25,527 nt of DNA from Acetobacteraceae bacterium (GTDB lineage: Bacteria; Pseudomonadota; Alphaproteobacteria; Acetobacterales; Acetobacteraceae), in contig DNXO01000042.1 in assembly GCA_003506895.1 (NCBI GenBank), forward strand, positions 209,944-235,470, read 5' to 3'. Positions within the stretch are counted from its first letter, which is position 1. Each line of letters opens with the position of its first letter. Below are positions 6,896 through 14,695 of the stretch, piece by piece. The notes under the pieces are model-generated. The model was not told the DNA's origin. It saw only the letters and a list, made by a program, of their open reading frames with translations, and ran no database searches. The translations under genes and the position numbers were made by a program.

Positions 6896-7450
6896 ATGAG
6901 CATCGAAACCACCACGACGTCCACCGACACCCTGCCGATCCTGATCGCGCCCCATCAGATCCTGAAAACCCGTGCTCTCCCGGTAAAGCCGGCGGACGCG
7001 GATCTGGTCCGCGACCTGATCTCCCGCATGTTCGCGACGATGTATAAAGCCCCCGGGATCGGCCTCGCCGCGCCGCAAATCAGCCACAGCCTGCGACTTG
7101 TCGTCATCGACCTGATGCCGAACGAGAAAAGGCAGCCGATCTGCCTGGTCAACCCGGAAATTGTCGCGCTCAGCGAAGAACTGGCAACACGCGAGGAGGG
7201 CTGCCTGTCCCTCCCCAACCAATACGCCGACATCACCCGTCCGGCTCGGGTCAAGGTTCGCTACTTCGACGCAACCGGAGCGAAGCGGGAGATCGAGGGC
7301 GACGGCCTTCTGTCCGCCTGCCTGCAGCACGAGATCGATCACCTGGAGGGCGTTCTGTTCGTCGATCACCTATCGGCGCTGAAGCGGAATATGATCATGC
7401 GCCGTCTAGGCAAGGAACAACGCCAGAATCAAGACGAGCGAAAGCGGTAG
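6896..7450 (+). CDS. def: Peptide deformylase
   Basis: Metalloenzyme that removes the N-formyl group from nascent proteins. From the ATG at 6896 the product has 184 residues with all three family motifs: GIGLAAPQ (54-61), EGCLS (101-105, metal ligand Cys103) and HEIDH (145-149, two His ligands and the catalytic Glu). The upstream in-frame extension to 6677 overlaps hsp20 and is not conserved. The stop is 4 nt before fmt, so def and fmt form the usual formylation/deformylation pair in an operon with truA. A TATGAT at 6821-6826 could be part of its promoter, but no good -35 is visible. Confidence 0.96.
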   Translation: MSIETTTTSTDTLPILIAPHQILKTRALPVKPADADLVRDLISRMFATMYKAPGIGLAAPQISHSLRLVVIDLMPNEKRQPICLVNPEIVALSEELATREEGCLSLPNQYADITRPARVKVRYFDATGAKREIEGDGLLSACLQHEIDHLEGVLFVDHLSALKRNMIMRRLGKEQRQNQDERKR

Positions 7451-7454
7451 CACC

Positions 7455-8363
7455 ATGCGCATCGCCTTTATGGGCAGCCCGGATTTCGCCGTTCCCGCCC
7501 TAAAGGCTCTGCATCGGGCCGGACATACGATCGCAGCGGTTTACTGCCAGCCGGCCCGCCCCGCGGGCAGAGGCCAAGCGTTACGCCGGAGCCCTGTGCA
7601 TGTCGCCGCCGACGAGCTTAGCCTTCCAGTTCGTACCCCGGCCCGTTTACGAACTGACCTGGACGCGCAGGCTGCCTTCGAAGCCCTTGATCTCGATGCC
7701 GCCGTGGTGGCGGCGTATGGCCTGATCCTGCCGCAAGCCATGTTGGATGCGCCCAAACGCGGGTGCCTGAACATCCATGCCAGCTTGTTGCCGCGCTGGC
7801 GGGGCGCGGGGCCGATCCAGGCCGCCATTCTGGCCGGAGATACCGAAACCGGCATCACCATCATGCAGATGGAAGCCGGTCTCGACACCGGGCCCATGCT
7901 GTTGCGTCGAAGCGTACCGATCGCACCGACGACTACCACCGCCATCCTTCACGATACGCTGGCCGACCTCGGCGCAAACCTGATCCTGGAGGCGTTATCG
8001 TCCTCGCCTACCCCGGTTGCCCAATCGGAATCCGATGCAACCTATGCTCCGAAGCTCAACCGAGAGGACGGTCGCATCGATTGGACACGCCCAGCCGCGG
8101 CCATAGACCGGCAGATCCGGGCGTTCGATCCATGGCCCGGCACATTCACCATGCTCAACGGACAGCCCTTCAAGATAATTGCCGCAACGCCGGTCGAGGC
8201 AACTGGCATTCCCGGCACGACACTGGACGCCGGACTGACGATCGCCTGCGGTGATCAGGCCCTCCACTTATCCAAAGTCCAGTTGCCCGGTCGCGGTGTT
8301 CTTCAGGCCGACGCATTCCTGCGGGGCCACCCCGTCCCCCCCGGCACCGTACTTGGATCATGA
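7455..8363 (+). CDS. fmt: Methionyl-tRNA formyltransferase
   Basis: Formylates Met-tRNA(fMet) using 10-formyl-tetrahydrofolate. The 302-residue protein starts MRIAFMGSPDFAVPALKAL. It carries NIHASLLPRWRGAGPIQ with Asn106 and His108, and GLDTG with Asp144, the catalytic triad at the same numbering as the E. coli enzyme. The C-terminal tRNA-binding OB-like domain (about 205-302) includes IRAFDPWPGTFT. Its stop overlaps the truA start by 4 nt (ATGA at 8360-8363). Confidence 0.97.
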   Translation: MRIAFMGSPDFAVPALKALHRAGHTIAAVYCQPARPAGRGQALRRSPVHVAADELSLPVRTPARLRTDLDAQAAFEALDLDAAVVAAYGLILPQAMLDAPKRGCLNIHASLLPRWRGAGPIQAAILAGDTETGITIMQMEAGLDTGPMLLRRSVPIAPTTTTAILHDTLADLGANLILEALSSSPTPVAQSESDATYAPKLNREDGRIDWTRPAAAIDRQIRAFDPWPGTFTMLNGQPFKIIAATPVEATGIPGTTLDAGLTIACGDQALHLSKVQLPGRGVLQADAFLRGHPVPPGTVLGS

Positions 8364-9169
8364 CACGCTGGGCCTTGCTGCTTGAGTATGACGGAACCCC
8401 GTTCGTAGGTTGGCAGCGCCAAATCAACGGTCTTTCGGTGCAAGAGGTGCTGGAACAGGCTGCCGCCAACCTGAACGGCGCCCTGCCCGTCGCCAGCATC
8501 GTTGCCGGCCGAACCGACGCCGGTGTCCATGCGGAAGGTCAGGTCGCGCATATCGACCTGCCGGACGGTCATCGTGCCAAGTCTGTACGCGATGCCCTGA
8601 ACTACCATATGAAACCGCATCCGGTCGTGGTGCTACAGGCCTCGCCCGTCTCCGAAGACTGGAACGCGCGTTTCTCCGCCAATCACCGGGCCTATCGGTT
8701 CCGCATCCTCAACCGCCGCAGCCGGCCCGCTCTGATGGCCGACCGCGTGTGGCACGTCCCACACCCGCTGGACGCGGTCGCCATGCACGAAGCGGCGCAG
8801 TTGCTTCTCGGGCGGCACGATTTCACCTCGTTCCGCGCCGCGTCCTGCCAAGCCAAATCCCCAATCCGCACGCTGGACAGGCTCGATGTCGTCCGACGCG
8901 ATGACATCATCGAGGTCGTGACCGAGGCGCGCAGTTTCCTTCACCACCAGGTGCGCAATTTCGTTGGCACGTTGAAACTGGTGGGCGAAGGCCGCTGGCC
9001 AGCCGAACGTGTCGTATCCGCGCTGGCAGCCCTCGATCGCGCAGCCGCCGGTCCCACGGCGCCACCGGACGGCTTGACGCTGATCCGTGTCGGCTATCCC
9101 GACAACCCATTCTCCGATCAGGACGTCAGTGCGATAGCCAACGATGCCAGGAAAATGCCGATCGACTGA
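8360..9169 (+). CDS. truA: tRNA pseudouridine(38-40) synthase TruA
   Basis: Converts uridines 38-40 of tRNA anticodon stems to pseudouridine. The 269-residue protein has the N-terminal YDGTPFVGWQRQ segment, the catalytic Asp53 in GRTDAGVHA, LNYHMKP, FSANHRAYRFRILNR and the C-terminal domain with FLHHQVRNFVGTLKLVGEG. The length is normal, allowing for an extra C-terminal tail. The ATG overlaps the fmt stop by 4 nt. Its last 52 bases overlap the 3' end of the convergent membrane-protein gene at 9118-9684. Confidence 0.97.
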   Translation: MTRWALLLEYDGTPFVGWQRQINGLSVQEVLEQAAANLNGALPVASIVAGRTDAGVHAEGQVAHIDLPDGHRAKSVRDALNYHMKPHPVVVLQASPVSEDWNARFSANHRAYRFRILNRRSRPALMADRVWHVPHPLDAVAMHEAAQLLLGRHDFTSFRAASCQAKSPIRTLDRLDVVRRDDIIEVVTEARSFLHHQVRNFVGTLKLVGEGRWPAERVVSALAALDRAAAGPTAPPDGLTLIRVGYPDNPFSDQDVSAIANDARKMPID

Positions 9170-9684
9170 TCGAGCACGACCAACCAGATCGCGGTCAATG
9201 TCCCAACGCCAAATGCCAGCCTCGTGGCATACCATTCCAGCCAAAGCGCCCAGCCGAGCGTGATCAGTTCGCACGCCTGATCGATGACCGCCGGCGCCCC
9301 GAGCGTGCCGGGAATGCCGCCGACGATGACCAGAACGCCTTCCACCACGTTGCACCAGTTCCACAGCACGATGTAGCGGCCCCAGCGCTCCGCCTTGCCA
9401 ATCATCGGTGCCAGGCGGTGTGTCACCTCGACGAACACCAGCCAACCCAGCACGAACACGATCACCTCGCGCCCAGCCGAATGGAGCGGTTCCTTTGGCA
9501 TGCCGTCCACCGCCCAGGACATCAACATCCGGACGATCACCGCCGGCAGCGACAGACCGATCGCCCAGAAGCTCCGAATAATCGTTTGGTGATCCCCGGA
9601 AACCAGCACAACGCCATCCGGGCGCCCACGCGCAAGTCGCAAGGCCGCGAACAGGCCGGACGTGACCGTGGACACTGCGCTCAT
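9118..9684 (-). CDS. Unknown multi-pass membrane protein B (paralogue of its neighbour)
   Basis: I do not recognise a family. From the ATG at 9684 the product has 188 residues with about four to five hydrophobic segments (near residues 38-56, 72-90, 105-127, 135-150 and 158-185). The N-terminus has LARGRPDGVVLVSGDHQ and the middle has VLWNWCNVVEG; both motifs recur in the gene just upstream (9681-10250), so the two look like diverged tandem duplicates. The start overlaps that gene's stop by 4 nt, so it is the last member of the dapD-dapE operon. Its 3' end overlaps truA by 52 nt on the other strand. The GC-rich codon use resembles that of dapE. Confidence 0.75.
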   Translation of the reverse strand: MSAVSTVTSGLFAALRLARGRPDGVVLVSGDHQTIIRSFWAIGLSLPAVIVRMLMSWAVDGMPKEPLHSAGREVIVFVLGWLVFVEVTHRLAPMIGKAERWGRYIVLWNWCNVVEGVLVIVGGIPGTLGAPAVIDQACELITLGWALWLEWYATRLAFGVGTLTAIWLVVLDQSIGIFLASLAIALTS

Positions 9685-10250
9685 CCCAGCCCGTGTACCA
9701 GCAATCGCGGGCCCATCACCACGACCACCGTCGCCAGATTCACCAGAAGTACCAACACCACCGCTCGGAATCGGGACAGCCAAAGCGCGTTTCGGGCCAG
9801 GAACCAATGAAGCCACAGACCATACGAGCCCAGGCAGCCGAGCAGAATCAGGCTTGCGGCATCCTCGGCCAGGCCCAAGGTAATCGCCACACTGAGTGGG
9901 ACCAGGATCAGGCAGGCCAGGATCGGCAGAATCCACTCACACCAGTTGAACGCGGTGGCAAACCGAACCCAGGCATCCGTCCGCTTCCACACTCTGGCCA
10001 ACTCGTAGGAGACGACAGCCGGCGTCAGCAGCGCACACAGCGTCATCGCCAGATCCGTCAGCGCACGCCTTGGCCCTTCGGTGAAAAGTCCCACACCGGC
10101 GCCAACCAGGGGAAATGCAACCAGAGGCGCCAGACTGGAGAGGAAGGACTGTGCATCGCCGCCAAAGCAGGCGATGCCATCGACCCGCCCGCGGGCGACT
10201 CGCCACAATCCGACCAGGACGCTTTTCCGTGGAACCGCGCCGCGGCTCAT
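9681..10250 (-). CDS. Unknown multi-pass membrane protein A (paralogue of its neighbour)
   Basis: Not recognised. The 189-residue product has about five hydrophobic segments (near 36-57, 64-85, 104-125, 130-150 and 160-180). An N-terminal cytoplasmic-looking stretch contains VARGRVDGIACFGGDAQS and a central FNWCEW motif, both mirrored in the downstream gene. The start ATG overlaps the dapE stop by 4 nt (10247-10250) and its stop overlaps the next start by 4 nt, so translation is probably coupled to diaminopimelate biosynthesis genes. A role in lysine, peptidoglycan or amino-acid physiology would be a guess from context only. Confidence 0.75.
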   Translation of the reverse strand: MSRGAVPRKSVLVGLWRVARGRVDGIACFGGDAQSFLSSLAPLVAFPLVGAGVGLFTEGPRRALTDLAMTLCALLTPAVVSYELARVWKRTDAWVRFATAFNWCEWILPILACLILVPLSVAITLGLAEDAASLILLGCLGSYGLWLHWFLARNALWLSRFRAVVLVLLVNLATVVVVMGPRLLVHGLG

Positions 10251-11374
10251 GCCAAGAAGGCCGCGACGATGTCCCGGTAGATCCTTGCCAAATCGCGCAG
10301 TTCAGCCACCGGAACGCATTCATCGACCTGATGCATCGTCGCACCGACCAAACCGAATTCCGCAACCGGACAATAATTGGCGATAAAACGCGCGTCCGAG
10401 GTGCCGCCGCCAGTGTCCAGCTTGGGATCGATCCCGGTCGCGCCCTTGATGGCGTCTCGCAGGATATCAACCAACGGCCCTGGCTTGGTAACAAACGATT
10501 CGCCGCTGACCGAAGCCTCCAGATCGAACCGGTCCGCGTATCGCGCCACCGTCCCACGCACCCACGCGATCAGCGAGGCGCCCGAATGCCCATCGTTGAA
10601 CCGGATATTCAACGCGGCACGCGCGGACGACGGTATGACGTTCGTCGCGCTGTTTCCCACGTCGATGCTGACCACCTGTAACGACGACGGCTCAAACCAG
10701 TCCGTTCCGGCGTCCACCGGCGCCGACGTCAGTGCATCCAGCACTCGGATCAGCCTGTGAACAGGATTATCGGCCCGATGCGGATAGGCAACATGCCCCT
10801 GGGTGCCATGCACCTCGATCGTCATGTTGACGCTGCCGCGTCGGCCGATCTTGACCATGTCGCCCAGTTTCACCGGACAGGTCGGTTCGCCCACCAGGCA
10901 GAAATCGGGAACCTGATCGTTCGCCCGCATCCACTCCAGCACCTTCACGGTGCCGTCGGTGGCTGGTCCTTCCTCATCGCCCGTGATCAGGAAACTGATG
11001 GAGCCCTTCGGCGCCCCCTTTTCCAGGTGCTGGGCCACACCCGAGACAAAGGCCGCGATCGCGCCCTTCATGTCGCAGGCGCCACGGCCATACAGAACGT
11101 CGTTCCGCACTTCGCCGCCGAACGGATCGCTGCGCCAGTTGGCCGCGCCGACCGGCACCACATCGGTGTGACCCGCAAAGCAGATATGCGGCCCGCCGGT
11201 CCCAAGGCGCGCGAAGACATTCTCGATTTCGCCAAACCGCAGCCGATGGATGGTGAAACCCAACCGGCTCAGCATGTCCGATAAAGCGTCCTGCGCGCCG
11301 CCGTCGGCGGGCGTAACCGAGGCGCAGCGGATCAGCGACTGCGCCAGCGGCAAGGGATCGGTTAAGTCGATCAA
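10247..11374 (-). CDS. dapE: Succinyl-diaminopimelate desuccinylase
   Basis: Zinc hydrolase that releases LL-diaminopimelate from its N-succinyl form in lysine and peptidoglycan synthesis. I place the start at the TTG 11372-11374, which overlaps the dapD stop (TTGA) and gives 375 residues, the usual length, starting (M)IDLTDPLPLAQSLIRC. Upstream in-frame residues lie inside dapD and are not conserved. Metal-site motifs are visible: GHTDVVPVG (His69, Asp71), GRGACDMKG (Asp101), TGDEEGPATDG (Glu134/Glu135), GEPTCPVKLGD, and the C-terminal GATMHQVDECVPV. The substrate-binding DTGGGTSDARF is also present. Confidence 0.95.
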   Translation of the reverse strand: MIDLTDPLPLAQSLIRCASVTPADGGAQDALSDMLSRLGFTIHRLRFGEIENVFARLGTGGPHICFAGHTDVVPVGAANWRSDPFGGEVRNDVLYGRGACDMKGAIAAFVSGVAQHLEKGAPKGSISFLITGDEEGPATDGTVKVLEWMRANDQVPDFCLVGEPTCPVKLGDMVKIGRRGSVNMTIEVHGTQGHVAYPHRADNPVHRLIRVLDALTSAPVDAGTDWFEPSSLQVVSIDVGNSATNVIPSSARAALNIRFNDGHSGASLIAWVRGTVARYADRFDLEASVSGESFVTKPGPLVDILRDAIKGATGIDPKLDTGGGTSDARFIANYCPVAEFGLVGATMHQVDECVPVAELRDLARIYRDIVAAFLA

Positions 11375-12210
11375 TCGCGCAACAACTCGTTGATGGAGGT
11401 TTTCGCCCGCGTCTGCGCATCGACGACCTTCACGATCACCGCGCAATACAGCGAAGGACCCGGCGAACCATCGGGCAACGGCTTACCTGGCAAGGAACCC
11501 GGCACGACCACCGAATAGGCCGGCACCCGGCCCATGAAGATCTCGCCGGTCGCACGATCGATAATTTTCGTGGACGCGCCGATGAACACACCCATCGACA
11601 GCACGGCGCCACGCTCGACAACCACGCCTTCAGCGACCTCCGAGCGGGCCCCGACAAAGCAATCGTCCTCGATGATCACCGGATTGGCCTGCAAGGGTTC
11701 CAGCACGCCACCGATGCCGACACCGCCGGACAAATGGCAGTTCTCACCAATCTGCGCGCAGCTTCCGACGGTCGCCCAGGTATCCACCATCGTGTTGCGA
11801 CCGACCCGAGCGCCGACATTCACGAAACTGGGCATCAGCACCGCGCCCGGCGCGATGAACGCGGACTTGCGGACAACGGCACCCGGCACCGCGCGGAAGC
11901 CCGCTTCCTTGAAGCGATTCTCGCCCCAATTCGCGAACTTCATCGGCACCTTGTCCCAAACCGGGGCGCCCCCGGGGCCTTCCATCGGCAACGAGTCTGT
12001 CAGCCGGAAGGACATCAGCACGGCCTTCTTGAGCCACTGGTTCACATGCCAACCGGAGTCGCCCTTCTCGGCGACCCGCACTTCGCCAGCATCCAGCGCT
12101 TCAAGAGCCGCCTCGACAGCCTCCCGCGCTTCACCCTTGGTGGCGGAAGACAAGGTTTCCCGACGTTCCCAAAGGTTCTCGATCGGCTGTTGCAGGGTAT
12201 GCTGAGACAT
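11371..12210 (-). CDS. dapD: Tetrahydrodipicolinate N-succinyltransferase
   Basis: Transfers succinyl from succinyl-CoA to tetrahydrodipicolinate, the step before succinyl-DAP aminotransferase and DapE. The 279-residue protein has an N-terminal helical domain (about 1-100, with WHVNQWLKKAVLMSFRL and KFANWGENRFKEAGFRAVPG) and a left-handed beta-helix of hexapeptide repeats (about 105-250, with MVDTWATVGSCAQIGENCHL and SGGVGIGGVLEPLQANP). Its 4-nt TTGA overlap with dapE indicates an operon. An AGGA lies about 12 nt upstream of the ATG. Confidence 0.97.
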   Translation of the reverse strand: MSQHTLQQPIENLWERRETLSSATKGEAREAVEAALEALDAGEVRVAEKGDSGWHVNQWLKKAVLMSFRLTDSLPMEGPGGAPVWDKVPMKFANWGENRFKEAGFRAVPGAVVRKSAFIAPGAVLMPSFVNVGARVGRNTMVDTWATVGSCAQIGENCHLSGGVGIGGVLEPLQANPVIIEDDCFVGARSEVAEGVVVERGAVLSMGVFIGASTKIIDRATGEIFMGRVPAYSVVVPGSLPGKPLPDGSPGPSLYCAVIVKVVDAQTRAKTSINELLRD

Positions 12211-12299
12211 CGTTAGGCCGTTTCCTGGAGTGAATCGGCCGGACGATGCGTTCGGCGCCCTTTCCTGTCAACGCGCGATCGACCGGCAGCCGCACCGCG

Positions 12300-12455
12300 T
12301 CAGCGGGAATAGGCCGGCGGCACGTAATATTGCTCACGCCACTCATGTTCCCGCCATTCATGACGATACCAGCCGTCTTCAGCGAATGCCGGCGCCACGG
12401 CTCCGAGGGCAACCGAGGCGCAGACAACCGATAGAACGAAGGTGCGAACATTCAT
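12300..12455 (-). CDS. Small secreted Tyr/His/Arg-rich protein (51 residues)
   Basis: A short gene read directly from the minus strand. The ATG at 12453-12455 follows AGGAGG with a 6-nt gap, an excellent ribosome site. The product begins MNVRTFVLSVVCASVALGAV and continues APAFA|ED, a clear signal peptide with probable cleavage after residue 25. The remaining 26 residues contain GWYRHEWREHEWREQYYVPP, rich in Trp, Tyr, His, Glu and Arg with a repeated (R)HEWRE unit, and end AYSR. Similar short periplasmic proteins occur in Acetobacteraceae, but no function is known to me. It lies 89 nt upstream of dapD on the same strand. Confidence 0.75.
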   Translation of the reverse strand: MNVRTFVLSVVCASVALGAVAPAFAEDGWYRHEWREHEWREQYYVPPAYSR

Positions 12456-12547
12456 CGAAAGCCTCCTGCGGACGGACGGCCTCTATCCACAAGGTGACCT
12501 CTAGCCATGAGAAATGACGAAAATTCGGCGACTTAGAGGCTTTTTCG

Positions 12548-12576
12548 TTCACTGGCCGCGGAATCTGCGCTAGAAT
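12548..12576 (+). promoter_or_regulatory. Predicted promoter of the ftsB-like gene
   Basis: TTCACT (12548-12553), a 17-bp spacer and TAGAAT (12571-12576) fit a sigma-70 promoter. Transcription would start around 12583, about 19 nt before the ATG at 12602. The -35 is imperfect. Confidence 0.5.
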
Positions 12577-12601
12577 CGCGCCAAGAACCCTGGAGCATGC
12601 G

Positions 12602-12931
12602 ATGTCATTCGGTCGAGAACTCAAGCGACGCGCCCGGATCATGATCGCGCCGGCGGTGTTTTTGTCGATCACCGCTTTTTTTGGCTGGAACGCAACACAG
12701 GGCGACCGTGGTCTGGTGGCCTATGCGCAGCGGCAGGAACTGCTAAAGCAGGTCCAAACCGATCAGGCCGCTGCCAAGGCCGAGAAAGACGGCTGGGAAA
12801 CCCGTGTCACAGGGTTACGGGCGCGTCGGCTGGATCCAGACACGCTGGATGAACGCGCCCGTGCGATGCTCAACCTAGCCGAACCCAACGAGGTCATCGT
12901 CAAGCTCAGTCCCCAGGAAAAGCTGTTTTAA
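12602..12931 (+). CDS. ftsB: Septum formation initiator family protein (FtsB/DivIC-like)
   Basis: FtsB-type proteins are small bitopic membrane proteins that link FtsQ and FtsL in the divisome. The 109-residue product has a short basic N-terminus, one membrane segment at about 14-32 (IMIAPAVFLSITAFFGWNAT), GDRGLVAYAQRQELL, a predicted coiled coil (about 40-75) and the C-terminal RLDPDTLDERARAMLNLAEP, the pattern of alphaproteobacterial FtsB. A Shine-Dalgarno-like TGGAG precedes the ATG. In many alphaproteobacteria the gene is followed by pdhA; here it is followed by a hairpin and a convergent stress-protein gene. Confidence 0.88.
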   Translation: MSFGRELKRRARIMIAPAVFLSITAFFGWNATQGDRGLVAYAQRQELLKQVQTDQAAAKAEKDGWETRVTGLRARRLDPDTLDERARAMLNLAEPNEVIVKLSPQEKLF

Positions 12932-12944
12932 GTCATGCACCCAC

Positions 12945-12969
12945 TATGGCCCGGACGAACCGGGCCATA
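12945..12969. terminator. Bidirectional hairpin between convergent ftsB and the stress-protein gene
   Basis: A perfect 10-bp stem (TATGGCCCGG at 12945-12954 with CCGGGCCATA at 12960-12969) has a 5-nt loop ACGAA. It lies between two convergent stop codons. Neither side has a real T-run, so it may be a weak terminator or a 3'-end stabilising hairpin. Confidence 0.6.
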
Positions 12970-12981
12970 AAGATCAAGCCA

Positions 12982-13848
12982 TTACCGGTTCATCATGACC
13001 GGCAATGTCGAATTCTCCAGCACATGCCGGGTTACCCCACCCAGGATCAACTGGCGCAGGCGTGAATGCGAGTAAGCGCCCATCGACAGCAGATCGCAGC
13101 CGAAATTCGCGGCGGCGGCCAGCAGCCCTGCCCCGACCGAACCGCCGACGGATTTGAACGTGATGATCTCGGCCCGCACGCCATGCAGCGCCAGATACGA
13201 AGCCAGATCCGGCGCACCCGGTCCCCGCCGCTGGTAGCCGTCGGCCGACAGAATCGCGACCCCCTCGGCCCGCTGCATCCACGGCATCGCCGCCAACACC
13301 GAGGACGCTGATTCCGCCGTCCCATTCCAGGCGATGCAAACCCGTGTGCCGATCTGTGACGGCGTGACCTGCGGAGAGATCAACACCGGTCGCCCCGAAT
13401 CGAACAGCACCGCATGCAGCGCATCAGACGACGACACATCCTCGCCGGAATCCGGATGCGGAACCACGGTCAGGTCCGCCAACCGAGCCTGTTGCGCGAC
13501 GATATCCTCCTCGCGTCCGGTCACTGACGCGAAGCTGGCTGTTGCACGATCCGAACCTGGATGCGCTTCCTGCACCACAACGTCGTGACGGGCGACAAAC
13601 CGCTCAAACATCGAGCGGACGGCGTGTGCGCGGTCGTTGCTCTCTTTCTCGGTGGCCGACATCATTTCCTCGATCATCGCACCGGACAGGCCTTCACCGG
13701 CCAGTGGGGCGACATCGCGGCTGTCCACGCGTACGTGCAATGCCGTGACATGGGCATTCCACCGCCGAGCGATCGTCAGCGCGGTCGCCAGCGCGGCCTC
13801 ACCCGCCGCGGTGCCCGTCAGGGGCAGCAGAATCTTGCGTATGGCCAT
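12982..13848 (-). CDS. Universal stress protein with two tandem UspA domains
   Basis: From the ATG at 13848, preceded by GAGGAG, the product has 288 residues. It begins MAIRKILLPLTGTAAGEAAL and carries two UspA-like domains: residues about 1-150, which look degenerate for nucleotide binding, and about 155-288. The second has the ATP-binding pattern GAYSHSRLRQLILGGVTRHV (the G-x2-G-x9-G type in modified form) and ends NSTLPVMMNR. Such proteins support survival in stress or stationary phase; the specific role cannot be told. A longer in-frame start at 14058 overlaps pdxH and is rejected. Confidence 0.88.
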   Translation of the reverse strand: MAIRKILLPLTGTAAGEAALATALTIARRWNAHVTALHVRVDSRDVAPLAGEGLSGAMIEEMMSATEKESNDRAHAVRSMFERFVARHDVVVQEAHPGSDRATASFASVTGREEDIVAQQARLADLTVVPHPDSGEDVSSSDALHAVLFDSGRPVLISPQVTPSQIGTRVCIAWNGTAESASSVLAAMPWMQRAEGVAILSADGYQRRGPGAPDLASYLALHGVRAEIITFKSVGGSVGAGLLAAAANFGCDLLSMGAYSHSRLRQLILGGVTRHVLENSTLPVMMNR

Positions 13849-13928
13849 GGTCAGCTCCTCCAATCGGGTTGCGTATAGAGCAATGCAGGTTTGCGTTGCC
13901 GTTGCAAGCCATGTCCGCGAAAGGCAGC

Positions 13929-14525
13929 CTACGGAAAGAGTTTGGTCTGCTCCCAGATGCCCGCCGGAGAGCAACGATACACTGTCCGGTCGTGCAACCG
14001 GTGGGGCATGTCCTGCCAGAACTCGAATGATTCCGGCAGAACCCGGTAACCGGACCAATGATTTGGCCGGGGAATTTCATCTGGAAAACGAGCCTCCATT
14101 TCCGCGAGGCGCTCTTCGAGAATTGTTCGTTGGACCAACGGTCGCGACTGCTTGGACGCCCAGGCGCCAAGCCGGGAAATCCGCGGACGCGACGCGTAAT
14201 AGGCATCGGCCTCGGCGTCCGTGACGTGTTCCACGACGCCTTCGATCCTTACCTGGCGCCTCAGCGATTTCCAATGGAACAACAATGCGACATGGGCATT
14301 GGCCGCCAGTTCGCCACCCTTGCGGCTTTCCTTGTTCGTGTAGAACACGAACCCACGCTCATCGACGCCTTTGAGCAAGATCGCCCGCAGCGATGGCCGG
14401 CCGTCCGGCGTTGCTGTCGCGACGACCATCGCGTTCGGGTCGTTCGGTTCGGACTTCTCCGCCTCCGCCATCCAGGCCTTGAACTGGTCGAACGGGGACG
14501 TCGCGAGGGGCTCGCCTGCCGGCAT
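13929..14525 (-). CDS. pdxH: Pyridoxamine/pyridoxine 5'-phosphate oxidase
   Basis: FMN enzyme making pyridoxal 5'-phosphate. The 198-residue product has PFDQFKAWMAEAEKSEPNDP, NAMVVATATPDGRPSLRAIL, LKGVDERGFVFYTNKESRKG and FHWKSLRRQVRIEGVVEHV (substrate and FMN contacts), then YYASRPRISRLGAWASKQS and the C-terminal domain with FWQDMPHRLHDRTVYRC. It ends WEQTKLFP where many homologues end in RLAP. AAGGA lies 8 nt upstream of the ATG. It is divergent from the acyl-CoA dehydrogenase gene across 170 nt in which I see no clear promoter. Confidence 0.94.
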   Translation of the reverse strand: MPAGEPLATSPFDQFKAWMAEAEKSEPNDPNAMVVATATPDGRPSLRAILLKGVDERGFVFYTNKESRKGGELAANAHVALLFHWKSLRRQVRIEGVVEHVTDAEADAYYASRPRISRLGAWASKQSRPLVQRTILEERLAEMEARFPDEIPRPNHWSGYRVLPESFEFWQDMPHRLHDRTVYRCSPAGIWEQTKLFP

Positions 14526-14695
14526 GGGAGCAATCCTTCAGATCGTGGCTTCAATGGCGCCGATAACAACACTTTCGCCCAATCCGGCAAGCGGCCATCG
14601 CGGCTATATCAGCTATGCCCTGTTCCAACGCCCTTGCGGGTTGCCAGCTTCAGGGCAAACACAATAAGCAGACCAGCCTGTCCGCGGAGATCGCC

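Noticed and set aside
12484..12492. Near DnaA-box (CTATCCACA)
   Set aside because: Single copy with a mismatch and no replication context.
14526..14695. Small gene or regulatory RNA in the pdxH/acyl-CoA dehydrogenase gap
   Set aside because: The in-frame extension of the dehydrogenase is not conserved and no clear promoter or structured element could be recognised.
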